Source: Maratus speciosus
Taxonomy: Eukaryota > Arthropoda > Arachnida > Araneae > Salticidae
Assembly: GCA_963932465.1 (NCBI GenBank)
Contig: OZ010793.1
Span: forward strand, 367,688,459 to 367,752,458
Direction of reading: 5' to 3'
DNA: 64,000 nucleotides
This document shows positions 9,416-21,524 of the stretch, piece by piece. Below the pieces are notes generated by a model. That model was not told where the DNA came from. It was given only the letters and a program-made list of their open reading frames with translations, and did no database searches. Position 1 is the stretch's first letter, and each line of letters begins with the position of its first letter. A program made the position numbers and the translations under genes.

Positions 9416-11575
9416 ACTTCTTTCGTAACACATTCTGGTCAATTTGAATTCTTATATATGAATTATGGCCTTAGCGATGCACCGTTAGTGTTTCAAAGAT
9501 ATATTTATAACGTTTTTCGAGACCTCATTAATGAAAAAGTGCTTATTGTCTATATGGATGACTTCATAATACCAGCTGAAAACGAAGTCGAAGGACTCCA
9601 GAAATTACAACTCGTCCTTACAACTGCATCCGAATATGGTTTAGAACTGAATCTCAAAAAATGCCACTTTCTACAACGAGAAATTGATTTTTTGGGTTAC
9701 CACATTAAAAATGGTCAACTTCACCCATCCCCCTTAAAAACTAAAGCTGTCCTTAATTTCCCAGAACCTAAAAGTATAAAAGATGTACATTCATTTGTCG
9801 GATTAACTTCATATTTTCGTAAATTCATTCAAGATTACTCTTTAACAGCTAAGCCTTTAACAGATCTTCTTAGAAAGGACACTAAATTTCACTTTGACGA
9901 CCAGCAACGAAATGCATTTAATCAGCTGAAACACATCCTTTCTTCAGGTCCTGTTTTAAGCATTTATAACCCTAGTAACGAAACAGAAGTTCACTGTGAT
10001 GCATCTATTGACGGTTACGGAGCAGTCCTCCTTCAAAAGTCTTCTATTGACAATCAATTTCACCCTGTCTATTTTATGAGCAAAAAAACCACAGATGCCG
10101 AACGTAAATATTCGAGTTATGAATTAGAAGTTTTAGCTGTCATAGAAGCCCTTAAAAAATTCCGCGTTTACATTCTAGGTATTCCTTTCAAGATAGTCAC
10201 AGATTGCAATGCATTCGCCCTTACTATGAATAAAAAAGATCTTTGCACCAAGATTGCTCGATGGGCTTTAATGTTAGCTGACTATAACTATACAATCGAA
10301 CACAGACAAGGTACACGCATGCGCCATGTCGACGCTTTAAGTAGAAATCCAATATGTATGGTCATTCAAGATAGTTTTACTACCAAAATCATACAATCAC
10401 AGAACACTGACGAACATATACAGGCCATCAAAGAAATTTTGAAAACAAAGCCATATGACAACTATTTCCTTAAAAATAACGTTCTCTATAAAAATCATAA
10501 AGGTATCGATCTGATAGTTGTGCCGGATGAAATGCAGCTAAATGTCATTAAACACGTTCATGACAAAGGACATTTTGGCCGTAAACGCTGTGAAGAACTC
10601 CTTAACGAAGAATTTCTCATCCCTAATATGTCAAATAAAATTGATAAAATTATAGCAAATTGTGTAACATGCCTTTTGTATAATCGCAAACGTGGCAAAC
10701 AAGAAGGTGAATTACATCCCTTACCTAAAGAAGAGACTCCTCTCCAAACCTACCACATTGATCATTTAGGCCCTCTTGAAACAACCAACAAAAATTATAA
10801 ACATATTTTGTCTTTAATAGACGCATTTACTAAATTCGTCTGGTTGTATCCATGTAAAAGTACTTCTGCTACCGAGGTTATATCAAAACTACGACAACAA
10901 AGTCATGCTTTTGGCAATCCTTCCATTATCATTAGCGATAAAGGTCCTGCATTTACAAGCAAAGAATTTGCTGATTATTGTCAAGATGAAAATATAAAGC
11001 ACGAGACAGTTACAACTGGCCTTCCCCGTGCCAATGGTCAAGTAGAGCGACTTAATTCCACCATAATTTCTGTAATCTCTAAAATGTCCAAAGACGAACC
11101 GACCAAATGGTTTAAACATGTTCCTAAAGTTCAACAAGTCATTAATTCAACTTACCAAAGAAGCATTAAGAGAACACCGTTTGAAATATTATTTGGTACA
11201 AAAATGAAACAGAAAGAAGATGTACAAATTATTGACCTCTTAAACAGTGCAGTCGAAGAACAATTTATGAAAGACAGAGAAGAGCTCCGTAAAGAAGCCA
11301 AGAAGAATATTCTGGAAATTCAACAAGAAAACCGCAAGCACTATAATTTACGACGTAAGAAACCCCGTAAGTACAAGCTTGGTGACCTTGTAGCAATTAA
11401 GAGAACCCAGCAAGGACCAGGTTTACAGTTGAAATCTAAATTCTTAGGTCCGTATAAAGTAATCAAAGTGAAGTCTAATGACACCTACGACGTAACGAAA
11501 ATCTCATCAACTGAAGGACCGATAAATACTAGCTCCTGTGCTGAATACATGAAACCTTGGCCTGACGAAAACTGA
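9416..11575 (+). pseudogene. RT (rest), RNase H and integrase
   Basis: The frame is unchanged after the TAG at 9413-9415 and runs to TGA at 11573-11575. Counting from the Met at 9458, YMDD is at residues 32-35. RNase H follows, with D181, E222, D249 and D292 visible. The integrase zinc-binding region has H368, H372, C402 and C405. The catalytic triad is D435, D494 and E530, with 35 residues between the last two, the canonical spacing. A C-terminal GPYKVIKV block near residue 660 matches the GPY/F region. These enzymes would copy RNA into DNA and insert it. Nothing downstream of the TAG looks broken, so the 3' half has decayed little. Confidence 0.93.
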
Positions 11576-11739
11576 AACTTAAAAAAAAAAAATACGATGT
11601 TACGCTACTTCAACTATGATGTGCAGATTAATTTTTTTTTCTTTTCCCCTAAGAACAGTTACTGGTTTTTGTTTTTTGTTTTTCAGATTCTATTTTACCA
11701 CATGTCGCTGCGGCAGCTCCAGATGTCAGGACGGCCGCT
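11576..11739 (+). other. gypsy 3' untranslated segment, no clear polypurine tract
   Basis: The segment from the integrase stop to the 3' LTR has an A-run (11580-11591) and a T-run (11632-11640). The bases just before the LTR (AGGACGGCCGCT) are not the long purine tract usually found there. No env-like frame is present. Confidence 0.6.
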
Positions 11740-12119
11740 TGTGGAGATTTCGCAAGCAACACCTGCATTAGACTGAGTGTCCCCGTATTTTCCGCTTCGA
11801 GATTAAAAAGGAAACGAGCCTTAACGAAGCTGCGTGAAGTAAAAATGCAGAAGAAGTAAAAAGAACGAAATGAGTTCGACGACGGAAGGTTTTTTTTAAT
11901 AAAGAACAGAACATATTTCGATGAAATAAGATTGAATATTTACACGACGTAAGAAAACCTCAGAAATATATTCAACGACGTCCTAAATTATAGACTTTAA
12001 GCTAATTAAAGAACGAGAAGAGTGTTTATATCTGTATTTTTTGTTGTGTATTCGTCCCAATAAATGTCAGTGCTCGTCCTAAAAGTGAGTTGTGAGTTAT
12101 GTATGGAGTCTCGCCCCCA
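11740..12119 (+). repeat. 3' LTR of gypsy element
   Basis: The LTR is 380 bp with the same ends as the 5' LTR and AATAAA at 12059-12064. Three substitutions separate the pair and there are no indels. Confidence 0.92.
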
Positions 12120-12895
12120 TATATATATCAAATTATAAAGAAAAAATATATTGTAATGATTAAGACACTTCTTTCTATTATTTTCAATGTAAGTCCGCAT
12201 GACAAAAATAGGCAAATATTGCTTTCAAGTTTTGTCCAATAAAAACGTTTTAGTAATCTATACTAATATTATAAAGGAGTAACGTTTGTTTGCTTGTAGA
12301 GGATAATCTCACTCCAAGGACGTGCAAGGAATGAAAAACATTCTAAAAACGCGATTCTTGTGATACTGAAGGGACAAGAAACTTAAAATTACGATTTCTA
12401 TGGAAATTTACATAATATTCATTAATTTATTTATTCCACATTCTTTTCGAAGGGCATACAAATACTTCTTGGCATACAGTGGCTCCCAAAAATGTCTGTA
12501 CACTTTAGAAATTTATAGTGAAAAGGAACTTCCCTGGAATTCAATTCGAATATGAAGTCCAATATTTTCCCACATCATCTTTATGATATTCTAAATAATG
12601 CTGAACATTTCTTTTTATTATTCATTGATTTTCTTTTTATATAAAAATGAAAACGGAAGGAGGTAGAGAAAAAATACGCCACAAAAGTCTTCGTACACTT
12701 AAACATTTTCGCATAAATTCATAATTAAAATTATGAATTGCAGAAGTAACAATAATAAGATAGACGATAATTAAAATTATCGTCTGTCGCATTATTTTTA
12801 CTTCTGAATTGTGGGGACATTTAAAAACTCGTTTTGCTTTAATTTTTGCTTGCTTTCTCCGTAATATTCAATTTATTATTTAAAAATGGCTCGTA

Positions 12896-13788
12896 GTCGT
12901 AAGAAACAACTGACAGCATTCGAAAATTGATTATATTTCATCATAGTAGTGGTAAATCAGTTCGGAATATTGCTAAATTAGTTAATTTAACCCATTCTAT
13001 GGTGCAGTATGTGATAAAACGCTTTAAAGAGAAAATCGGATCGAAAACAAGGTAAGAAAAAGTCGTCCACCAAAGTTAACACAAAGTGATCAGAGATTTA
13101 TAGTTGGAAAGAAATGTAAAAAAGTCCACGTTTAAGTGCTGTAAAAGTTGCTACAGAATTTAATGAAAATGTTTCTACTTCAATTTCACCTGAAACTATT
13201 CGACGAGTGCTGATGTCAGCTGGATTAAATGGCCGTTCTGCCCGTAAATTTTTTTTTGTTGTTGTTAATGAGAAAAACAGAAAGCTTAGGCTTTCCTTCC
13301 CAAAATCAATGATAAATAAACCTTAATCGTATCGGAATAATATGTCTTATTTGCATATGAAAGTAAACTTAACATTTTTGGTTCCGATGGGCATATAATT
13401 GTATGGAGAAGAAAAAATGAAGAACAATGAATCATGAACTTTATTTAAATATTTTAAAATAGAATTTAAAATTATCAGCCCAAAATTTGTGTATTGGAAA
13501 CAAGTTTTGTTGTTGTTTTTTAAATCAAGATAACGATTCTAAACACACGACTCTCAACGCTTGCCTCTGGTGTCTCTGTAATTGTCCATAAATTCTGAAA
13601 ACACAACCTCAATCGCCGGATTTAAACCCAATAGAGCATATTTGAAAATAAATTGAGGTTAGAGTACGAAGACAGGACATTAAAACGAAAAGCGAACTAA
13701 AAACAGTAATGATCGATTAATGGATGAATATCGATGCAGAAATTACAAAAAACTAGTGAGATCTATTCCCAGACGTTTAAAATGTTAG
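12896..13788 (+). pseudogene. Tc1-like transposase, decayed
   Basis: The start is an ATG opening MARSRKKQLTAFE, followed by a stop. Shifted frames then show an N-terminal helix-turn-helix (GKSVRNIAKLVNL) and SPETIRRVLMSAGLNGR, typical of Tc1 DNA-binding domains. In the catalytic part, a degraded FGSDGHII region, QDNDSKHT and SPDLNPIEH correspond to the DDE blocks. It ends with the usual SIPRRLK. At about 890 bp it is shorter than a typical 1.0-kb frame, with a deletion likely between the first two catalytic blocks near 13450. Several stops and frameshifts make it non-functional. In an intact copy it would cut and paste the element at TA sites in the nucleus. Confidence 0.85.
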
Positions 13789-14058
13789 AAATACTAATCT
13801 CTTCAGAAATAAATAAAATTTTTAATATATCAAGTTAATTGCTTTTCAAAAACACTTAATGTCTGCAATAAGTAAAACTGTTTACATCATCCCTCCATCC
13901 TGTTACGAAATTAGAACATTACTTCCTGTTTCATCTTTTGAACCGTCAATCAAATTTTATAAACAGTTGCATAATAGAGCTGCAGTATTGACATTATAAA
14001 AAACTATATCTACAATTTATTGACTTTAAATGAAAATGAGTGTTTTATTAATGTACAT

Positions 14059-14879
14059 GGGCGATTCTCAAAAGGTGGGCACTGGACACAAGTCATAACT
14101 TTAAGCCTTTTAAACATAACTTTAATTATCATTGACTTTATTATTTTTTTTACACTGAGTTTTTAATTCTATTCAGAGATAGAAAATGACATCATTTATT
14201 GTAAAAGCTTTGTATAAATATCTTAAAATTTTATTATTTTATGCTAAAGAGGCCAATTTCGGATATTCATAACGTTAACTGCTCCAATGTACCACCAAGA
14301 AAAAGAGTTATAACTTTTTTCCAGGTGGTTCTAATGGTAAACAACGAATACATAAAGGAAACGAATGATTTTTTGATAATTTCGTTAAGAGATGGCAGGC
14401 TTATTATTGCTTTTTTGAAGATAGAAGGACTTTTCTATAAAGCATTTTTCTGTATTTTGTTATGTCCGAAAGTAACGTACGTAACAAAGCATTTGATTTT
14501 ATTATTATTATTACTGGATAACAAAAAGTTAATTGTACATATATATATATATGTATACAGACACATTTACTACATTCTTAGTCTTAAGAATTTTTTAAAT
14601 ACTAAGAGCAACGTCCAAAATCTTTAAGTCCAAAATCTGCAAATGTCCAAAATTTATAATGTATACAACTGCTAATTAAATGCTTTAATCATTAATTTTC
14701 CAGAATAGTTGCTGTCTTTTAATGTTTGTGTATAATTTTGTAGACATACTATTAAAATATTTATATATTATATTTATAGACAAAATACTATACTATTAAA
14801 AAAATTTGGCCTTAAATTTGAAAATTTGGAAAATTACATATAGTTAACGTTTAATGCTCCCACCTTTTGAGAATCTCCC
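14059..14879. mobile_element. 821-bp DNA element with ACAT target duplication
   Basis: The ends GGGCGATTCTCAAAAGGTGGG and CCCACCTTTTGAGAATCTCCC are near-perfect inverted repeats of about 20 bp. They are flanked by ACAT at 14055-14058 and 14880-14883. It lies inside the Tc1-like element, so it inserted later. The 128-codon open frame inside (14241-14627) is AT-rich, has no recognisable domain and probably arises by chance. A 4-bp duplication that is not TTAA leaves the superfamily open. Confidence 0.75.
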
Positions 14880-15645
14880 ACATAACCTTGAATCTATTTA
14901 TGTAATTTACCAAGTCTAAATAATGTTTTGTATTATTATCTATCAGTATCTGTAAATGTTTTAACCGAGAAAGTAGCAAAAAATGTATGCTCCAATGTAT
15001 CCTTAGATATATAAAAATTTAGTTTAAAACCATAAGTGCTGCAAAATTCCTGGGATACAAATAATAAGAAAAATACCATTTTTTAATAAACAAATTTACA
15101 AGCTTTTTACAGGTAAAACCACTATGGATAATTCACATAATTAATGGATTAATCTAAGTTTACCTGGATAAGCAGAAAATTACCGTGGACGATCCTGAAG
15201 AATAAGGAAAGCTGATTTTCCTTACCTTTATGATTTAAATGCGATTATTTTTATATCACATTAGTCTCTGTTCAAGTAATCATCTAACATAAAAAACTGT
15301 TATTTATTGTAAAGGATATCATACTAAGTACTAATTTAACGAAATATTATAGTATTTACTAACATGCAAAGACTTTTTAAAAGTGTATTAAGACTTTTGT
15401 GAGGTAACATTTTTGTTATTTTTTTATTATGAATTTCTCGAAATAACGTTTTACCTATGTTTTCAAAATATTTTACGTAGTTTTGTTAAGAATAAGTCGT
15501 AGTTTTTATTATTAAATACTCCTTCTGAAATATTAAGTTTAATTAATGGATAGAACACTATTTCATTAGAATTCATAAGTGTACGTACATTTTTGGGAGC
15601 CACTGTATTTCAGCAACTACGCGTGCAAAGCCGCCGGTTCGCTAG

Positions 15646-16371
15646 TTGTTATAAATAAACTGCTTATTATTATTTGTGCTTCAGTCATTTTCTAACTTTT
15701 GAGTTGCATTAATACCTCTTAGATTATAATCTAAAACAGTGTTTTTCCCACAAAAAATCTGTAATAAACGTGCGTACATTTACATGATACTTCCATAAAC
15801 TTTAAATAACTGCTTAATATGCAATGAAAATAACACTTGTGATAAAATCTTGTCTGAGTTAATAAATCTCTATTTTTTTTAATTTAAACATGCATTTTTT
15901 TTATCTTTTATTATACGGAATATCTTCTGATAACAATCAAGATATGATTGAAAAATTACAGTATGGCGAAATTTAATTAAAAAACAATAGAAAAATTATT
16001 TAAAGCCTTTAACGTTATATATTATTTCAACACCGTTGATACAGACTTATACATCTTGACCTGTGCGCAACCCAGTTAATTTTTTACTAGTATGATGTAA
16101 TATCTATCAGAGAGGTTTTATATTCGACCAGATGAAAACTCGTCAATTACGAAAATAAAGAAAATACAGAGATTCCCAAAAACAGTGAAACGCGTATTAA
16201 TTGTTTGAACTCTTTTATTTATCTTAACTTGATTCATGTATTTAAGGATGGAATTTGTAATCGATTTTTCATTCACTTCCTGATTAGGCAAAATTATAAT
16301 AATTATGTACACGCCCGTTTTTCTGATGTCAATAAAACATTTTAATATTTTTAGAACTTAATTATAAATTA
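15646..16371. other. AT-rich stretch between two Helitrons
   Basis: No gene or repeat structure was recognised. A 64-codon minus-strand frame has no family features. Confidence 0.4.
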
Positions 16372-17369
16372 CTAGCTGACTCGCCCGACATTGCTTGGGC
16401 CTGAAATCCGAAAATAAAATAAATAATCGAAAAAACAAATACAGTGGAAGACAAAATTTACTATATTGCTGGGTTGCAAAAGAGCTGTCTAAAATTAAAC
16501 TAGTTGAATAAACCAATCTCAAAACTTTCTTCTATCTCATATATCTTAATATTTCAAAAACTAGCTACAAATGTTAATACTATGCCAACTTTGATTTTCA
16601 TCTTAAATTTCTGCTTCAGTCAATCAAAAACGAATTAACCTCCATCATGATGTTTATTAAAATTAATAGTCTTTTGTTAATCTGTTGTACATCAGCTGTT
16701 TTCGAACAGCAGAATTAGCAGGACACGAAGTCCTCATCGCTTCACGAGCCGCCGATGCATAATATAACAACGGAAAATCGAGAAAATTAAACAAAAATCA
16801 TAATTATAGTGCCCCCTTCCGGCGGAATATCACCAAATTCAAGGAGGATTTGATGACCATAGCCAAAAACATACACAAAAAATTTGATTCAAATCTATTC
16901 ATAATTTCATACACTTTTCGATGGTACAATGGCGACACACGGTTAAACGGACAGACAGACAGTTTGTATAGTCAGGTTTTTGGGGATCTCTGACTTCTAA
17001 AATGTGTAAATCCGTCGAAAACCAGAAGTTGAAAAAAATTTCGATTATACGATACTTTCTTCTATTGAAGATAGAAGAAAGTAAAACAGCCATGACCGTG
17101 TGTTTTATTTTTTAGCCAGCGGATTTTTTTAGGCAAAATTGTTCTTTTTGACCAAAAAAGCTTTAATACAGTGAAGCATTTTAATTATATGTACATTTTT
17201 TAGTGTTTTTAATTGCCTTTAAACACATTTACTTTTGTTGGAATTTAATAAATAACCTAATTTTTTAATAATGAAGACATTAATATTGGAATAATACATA
17301 GATGGAGCCACTAGTGTTTTGTAGTCAGAATTGCAAATGTGCCATCTAAACATGAAATGGATGTGGAAT

Positions 17370-18180
17370 TAATTAATTAACAATTAGTATGCAAAACTCC
17401 ATATCAATCGCAATTAAGAAAATTTTCCGCTCATTTCATCCTTTTAAATTTCGATATTTTTAGAAACCATTCTCAGCGAGTATTTGTATCTTAAAATAAC
17501 CATACCATGAAAAATCTCAGGTTTCTAGTCCCTTCAGCCTTCAGTATCACAAAAAATCGTATGTTTAGAAAGTCTTTCCTTTGCACCATTTTAAATTTCG
17601 ATTTTTTTTTTTTTTAACTGTTCTGTGTTTGTATTTGCGTCTTAAAAACAGCAGGCAAATCAAATTTTAATATTCTATTCTTTACAATTCCATAGAAATC
17701 GTAATTACGCTTTTCGCGCATTTCACCCATTTAAATTTCGATTTTTTTTCAGCTGTTCTGTGCGACCATTTACATCTTAAAAGTAATAGCCATGTCAAAT
17801 TTCAAGTTTCTATCCCTAACAATTACACAGGAATTGTAATTTAGAACACTTTCATCTCATTTCACCCTTTTAAATTTCCAAAATGTTATAAACTGTTCTT
17901 AGAGAGCATTTACATCTTATAAATAACTACCATGCGAAATTTCAAGTTTCTAGCTCCTTCAGTATCACAAAAATTGCAATTTTAGAATGTTTTTCGCTCC
18001 TGCATCTCCCTGGTGGTAGTGGCACCAACATAAAATATATCCTATGTTGGAGTAGGGACTGTCACCATCAATTTTCCACTATTACTTTTGAAATCGGTTT
18101 GGTATTTCTTGAATTCCATAGAAATCGTAATTTAGAATGTTTTTAGAACACTTTTCAATCACGTCACCCTTTTCAATTTC
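17370..18180 (-). repeat. ~140-bp tandem repeats inside the Helitron
   Basis: At least four units share, in + orientation, the order ACTGTTCTTAGAGAGCATTTACATCTTA, CAAATTTCAAGTTTCTAG, CCTTCAGTATCACA and CACCCTTTTAAATTTC. The units have drifted considerably. The same units recur at 19050-19150 and 42690-43140 in other parts of the window. Confidence 0.75.
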
Positions 18181-18185
<5 letters not shown>

Positions 18186-18227
<42 letters not shown>

Positions 18228-19045
18228 CCCCCAGTACGGTAATGCTATTTCTTTCTCCCAGCTTATTTTGTGTCTTCTCCAAAAAATAACGTTACCTTAG
18301 AGAAGCCAGCCCTAAAACAAAGCAGTACGATTAAATACTCAATAGCAATCTTTTAAACTTTTAAGCATCGCACATTTTCAATTTTTATACCGTCGTATTG
18401 GGAAAAAAAAATACTTTTAAGTGCAATTTGTTTGAAAACCGCATCTCCATTTATTTTTGAAATATAAATTTTTTTGTAGTTTTTGGAGCCATTTGCTTAA
18501 TATTGGCAACGGAAGTATTCCATTTCTGTAGAAAGTAAAGGAAAAATAGTTGTAAAATATTAATTATATATTTTTGTTGCCATTTTCTCATAACAGCCGA
18601 AAGAAAATGTAATTAAAATACGTACTATTTTGAAAAAAATATAAACGAATGATTTCTGTTAAAACATGGAGCTATTATAAACTATATTTAATTTTAAGTA
18701 TCTATATTAATGTTACAAACAAATGAAGGCCTAATGAATCATTAGACAACCGTTTTTATTTATTTTTATTTATTTATTTATTTATTTATTTTTGTCGAAT
18801 TTCTTTAATGACGGCATCTTTTTGCGGCATTTGTGTATTATTTCGCGATAGTGACGTCCTAGGCATATTTTACTGTAGATGTTTAAGAGTGGATCGTAAA
18901 TGTGAAATTCTTAAGCGGATCGGAATGTATTTATATATACATATATATATATATATTTCATCGGGGCGACACTAAATTATGAAAAAGCAGAATTCCTGTT
19001 TTCTAGTTATTATTTTATTTCTTTTTTTATTTCTTTTTTTTTTTT
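18186..19045 (-). other. unrelated insert in the Helitron repeat array, flanked by T-runs
   Basis: A repeat unit breaks off in a T-run of about 39 bases (18186-18224) and resumes after another T-run near 19030-19046. The roughly 810 bp between do not match the repeat. They include (TTTA)n at 18760-18795. A T-run at the left edge would be the poly(A) tail of a minus-strand retrocopy. Alternatively it is a captured fragment. No coding frame was recognised. Confidence 0.45.
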
Positions 19046-19338
19046 TAAGAAACTGTTCTTAGAGAGCATTTACATCTTTTAAGTAACTATTATGCCAAAT
19101 TTCAAGCTTCTAGGCCCTTCAGTATAACAAAAACCGCATTTTTAGAATGTTTTTTGCTGCTGCACCCACAAGGGTAATAGCACCGATATAAAATATAGCC
19201 TAAGTTGGAACAGGGACTGTCAACCATCAATTTACCACCATTACTTTTGAAATCGGTTCGGTAGTTCCAGAGTTTACACCCGGTAAACAAACAAACGAAA
19301 CAAAACAAAAGGTTACTTCTTTAAAATATTAGTATAGA

Positions 19339-21060
19339 TTAAATTAATTTAAAGCATTTTCCGGTTAGTATGGCGCAATTGATAAATCACGTTATTTTCT
19401 TTATGGCCGAAACTGTATACAAGTTCTAACAACAGTGGAGTTAATAATGTGCCAAATCATGCCGTTAAAATAGACCAACATGCAGTGAACTGCAAGAATA
19501 AAAGATGCTTAACACTAAAATTGATAAAGTAAAATATAAATCAAGGATGCAAACATATATTTTAATATGATTTTGTTATCTGTTGGAGCAGATAAGCAGT
19601 GATCAGTAAAAAAGTATTCGGAAAAATGTACGGAATATGATTATGTAAAGGAAATAATCCTCCTAATTTTACTTTATTTTTGAAAAATGCATATTTAAAA
19701 ATTGTTATACGTCCCCCTCCATAGACAAAATTGGTCAAGTACCTTATTTTGGAACAAGACCATTCCAAAAAATAAAAATTAACGCCTGTACATTTAAAAT
19801 TAAATGAGCTGCGCTTAATTAAAAAGTTCACTATCATGAATAGGGACCATATATCAAACTAGAAATGTAAATCTGGAGATATTGCAAGAAAGAAAACACG
19901 GACAGTAATGCATTAACAGCTGACATAAAACAAAAAGTAATCCACGCTTGCAATACACGCTCTGATGGAGTGAAATGCCTAAAGTATCAAGCTTCGATAA
20001 TTGTAATTTTTTTAAATCCATTATATTTATTTCAAAGCGAGAGGAATTAGAGAAAAAAAAATGTGACTTTTATAAAGCTTTGTATATATAAAGAAAATAC
20101 ATTAGCGATGGAACATCGCCATAGAACCAGGAAAACTCGGCATCAAGATCACTCGACTACACCGGTAATTCGGTATTTCGTATTCATGGAGCAAAGTTAA
20201 CTTCAGTGATTAAGAAACTCGCTAACTCAACATATTTCAATAGATATCCGTCTTAGTCGACTGCATTTTGATCTATCATACCATAACTATTCTTTAGAAA
20301 CTGTTTCTTCATTAATCAGTATATTCTAATTGTAAATATTTATTTCTAAAAAACTAACTTAGAATCCTATTTTGCTCAAAATAACTTTTTTGCCAAAACT
20401 TCTTGATTATTTTTCATAAATTAATAAAAACTTTAGTAATGTTTTTAAAGCTCTCTGATCTAGAAATATGTAGAATCATTCAATTGTTTAATAATTCATA
20501 TGTTTAATGCATACTTAATAGTAGATCTTTACGTATTATACATACAGGGTGTCTATAAAAGGTCTGACACATTTTTATGTTTAATAATTCATAAAATAAT
20601 GAATTAAATTTAAATTAATAACATTAATGGTTAGATAGATTCAAAATGTTTTGCGGCTCTATGGTGGAGTTAATTACTATTCGTGTACTGTTATAAAGCA
20701 AATTTGTATACTTTTATGAGGTAGAGGACATATGGCAACGTGACCTAAAGTAAAGTTCCTTGAAGTACATTGCTAAAGAATCTTAAGTTGCTCCACAATT
20801 CGTAAACCTGTAATAAAACTGATACTTAGTCAAAAGAAATTTTCCATTATTTTTTTGCATACGCATTAAGTTGAAAGACTTGTGAAATACAGAGAGTGAG
20901 CATTGCTCGAGCAAGGGGGTGGGATGGCCCCGTAAATTTTACACTTCTAGTAAGGCAGAGGTATATAGCAGAAATCACGACAAACAGAAGTACAACTATG
21001 TACCAACTATATCATATCCCCGCCAATGGCGAGTCCAGAACATACCAAATAAAACACCAC
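19339..21060. other. AT-rich stretch, one possible transposon end
   Basis: No gene is seen. At 20547 the sequence CAGGGTGTCTATAAAAGG looks like a transposon terminus, but I could not find a matching inverted end. Confidence 0.35.
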
Positions 21061-21064
21061 TTCT

Positions 21065-21520
21065 AGTATTTAAATTGTAATAAATCAAGGTCCGTTAAAT
21101 ATGAATGGTTCAAACTTGGAACATGTATTTTTAAACTGATTTACTTTAATTTTGATTCAGCAAATTTGAAAAAAAATATTTACTTTTGAAAATGTGATTT
21201 TTTAAAAATTAGGTACATCATTTTTACATTATTTTTAATTTCTTTTTAAATTAATATTTAAAAAAATGCTGAATCAAAATTAAAAATTATATATTTCTGT
21301 TTAATTAAATGAAAAAGCTTTGAAATTTGACGAATAATATTTCGAGTTATGACGATGTTAAATTATTGAACTTTAAAAAAAAAATTAAAATAACTTTTTT
21401 AAAACTTTTTGAGAAGTTTTGTGATATGTTTTTGTTTGCAAATTATATAGGTAACCATTTAAAAAAAAATTCAAATTCCTAACTCAATAAATATATTTTT
21501 TAAATGTGTTCCGGACCACT
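21065..21520 (-). mobile_element. truncated TTAA-type element, related to 58037-58750
   Basis: The segment is an inverted, diverged copy of the interior of the element at 58037-58750, sharing ATGGTTCAAAC, TGCTGAATCAAAATT and ATTTCGAGTTATGACG. Its right end, TGTGTTCCGGACCACT, runs directly into TTAA at 21521-21524. The left end could not be found. Confidence 0.55.
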
Positions 21521-21524
21521 TTAA

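Larger units (their letters stand above)
6889..12119 (+). mobile_element. Ty3/gypsy LTR retrotransposon, full length, disabled
   Basis: The 5231-bp element consists of a 380-bp LTR, a leader with a primer-binding site, a gag-protease-RT-RNase H-integrase region and a second LTR. The LTRs differ at only three positions, which implies a recent insertion. The domain order RT, RNase H, integrase identifies Ty3/gypsy. The frame carries one frameshift and two TAG codons, so this copy should not be autonomous unless read through. There is no env-like frame between integrase and the 3' LTR. Insertion was into a TA-rich tract, so the target duplication cannot be fixed. Confidence 0.93.
12477..15605 (+). 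mobile_element. Tc1-like transposon nested in a Helitron
   Basis: The ends CAGTGGCTCCCAAAAATGT (12477) and ACATTTTTGGGAGCCACTG (ending 15605) are inverted repeats. They are flanked by TA at 12475-12476 and 15606-15607, the Tc1/mariner signature. It holds a decayed transposase at 12896-13788 and a further nested element at 14059-14879. Without that insert it would be about 2.3 kb. Confidence 0.85.
12257..15645 (+). mobile_element. non-autonomous Helitron, split by a Tc1-like insertion
   Basis: The 5' end starts TCTATACTAATATTATAAAG at 12257, a classical Helitron terminus. The 3' end reads AAGCCGCCGGTTCGCTAG, ending at 15645. The flanks are A on the left and T on the right, as expected for A|T insertion without target duplication. 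Only about 260 bp of Helitron remains around the Tc1-like element at 12477-15605. The left part matches, in inverse, the family units at 17500-18150. No Rep or helicase frame is present. Confidence 0.78.
16372..19338 (-). mobile_element. non-autonomous Helitron with internal tandem repeats
   Basis: Read on the minus strand, the 5' end lies at 19338 (TCTATACTAATATTTTAAAG) and the 3' end at 16372 (GGGCGAGTCAGCTAG), with T following, as for Helitrons. It contains no Rep/helicase frame. Inside are about four degenerate repeats of roughly 140 bp (17370-18010), more unit fragments, and an unrelated insert at about 18225-19040. The 5' part is shared with the Helitrons at 12257 and 43553. Confidence 0.78.

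Noticed and set aside
14241..14627. 128-codon open frame on the plus strand
   Set aside because: It lies inside a non-autonomous element, has low-complexity Leu/Ile/Tyr-rich content and shows no domain.
20547..20575. CAGGGTGTCTATAAAAGG as a transposon end
   Set aside because: No matching inverted end or target duplication was found, so it is only noted in the flanking-stretch entry.
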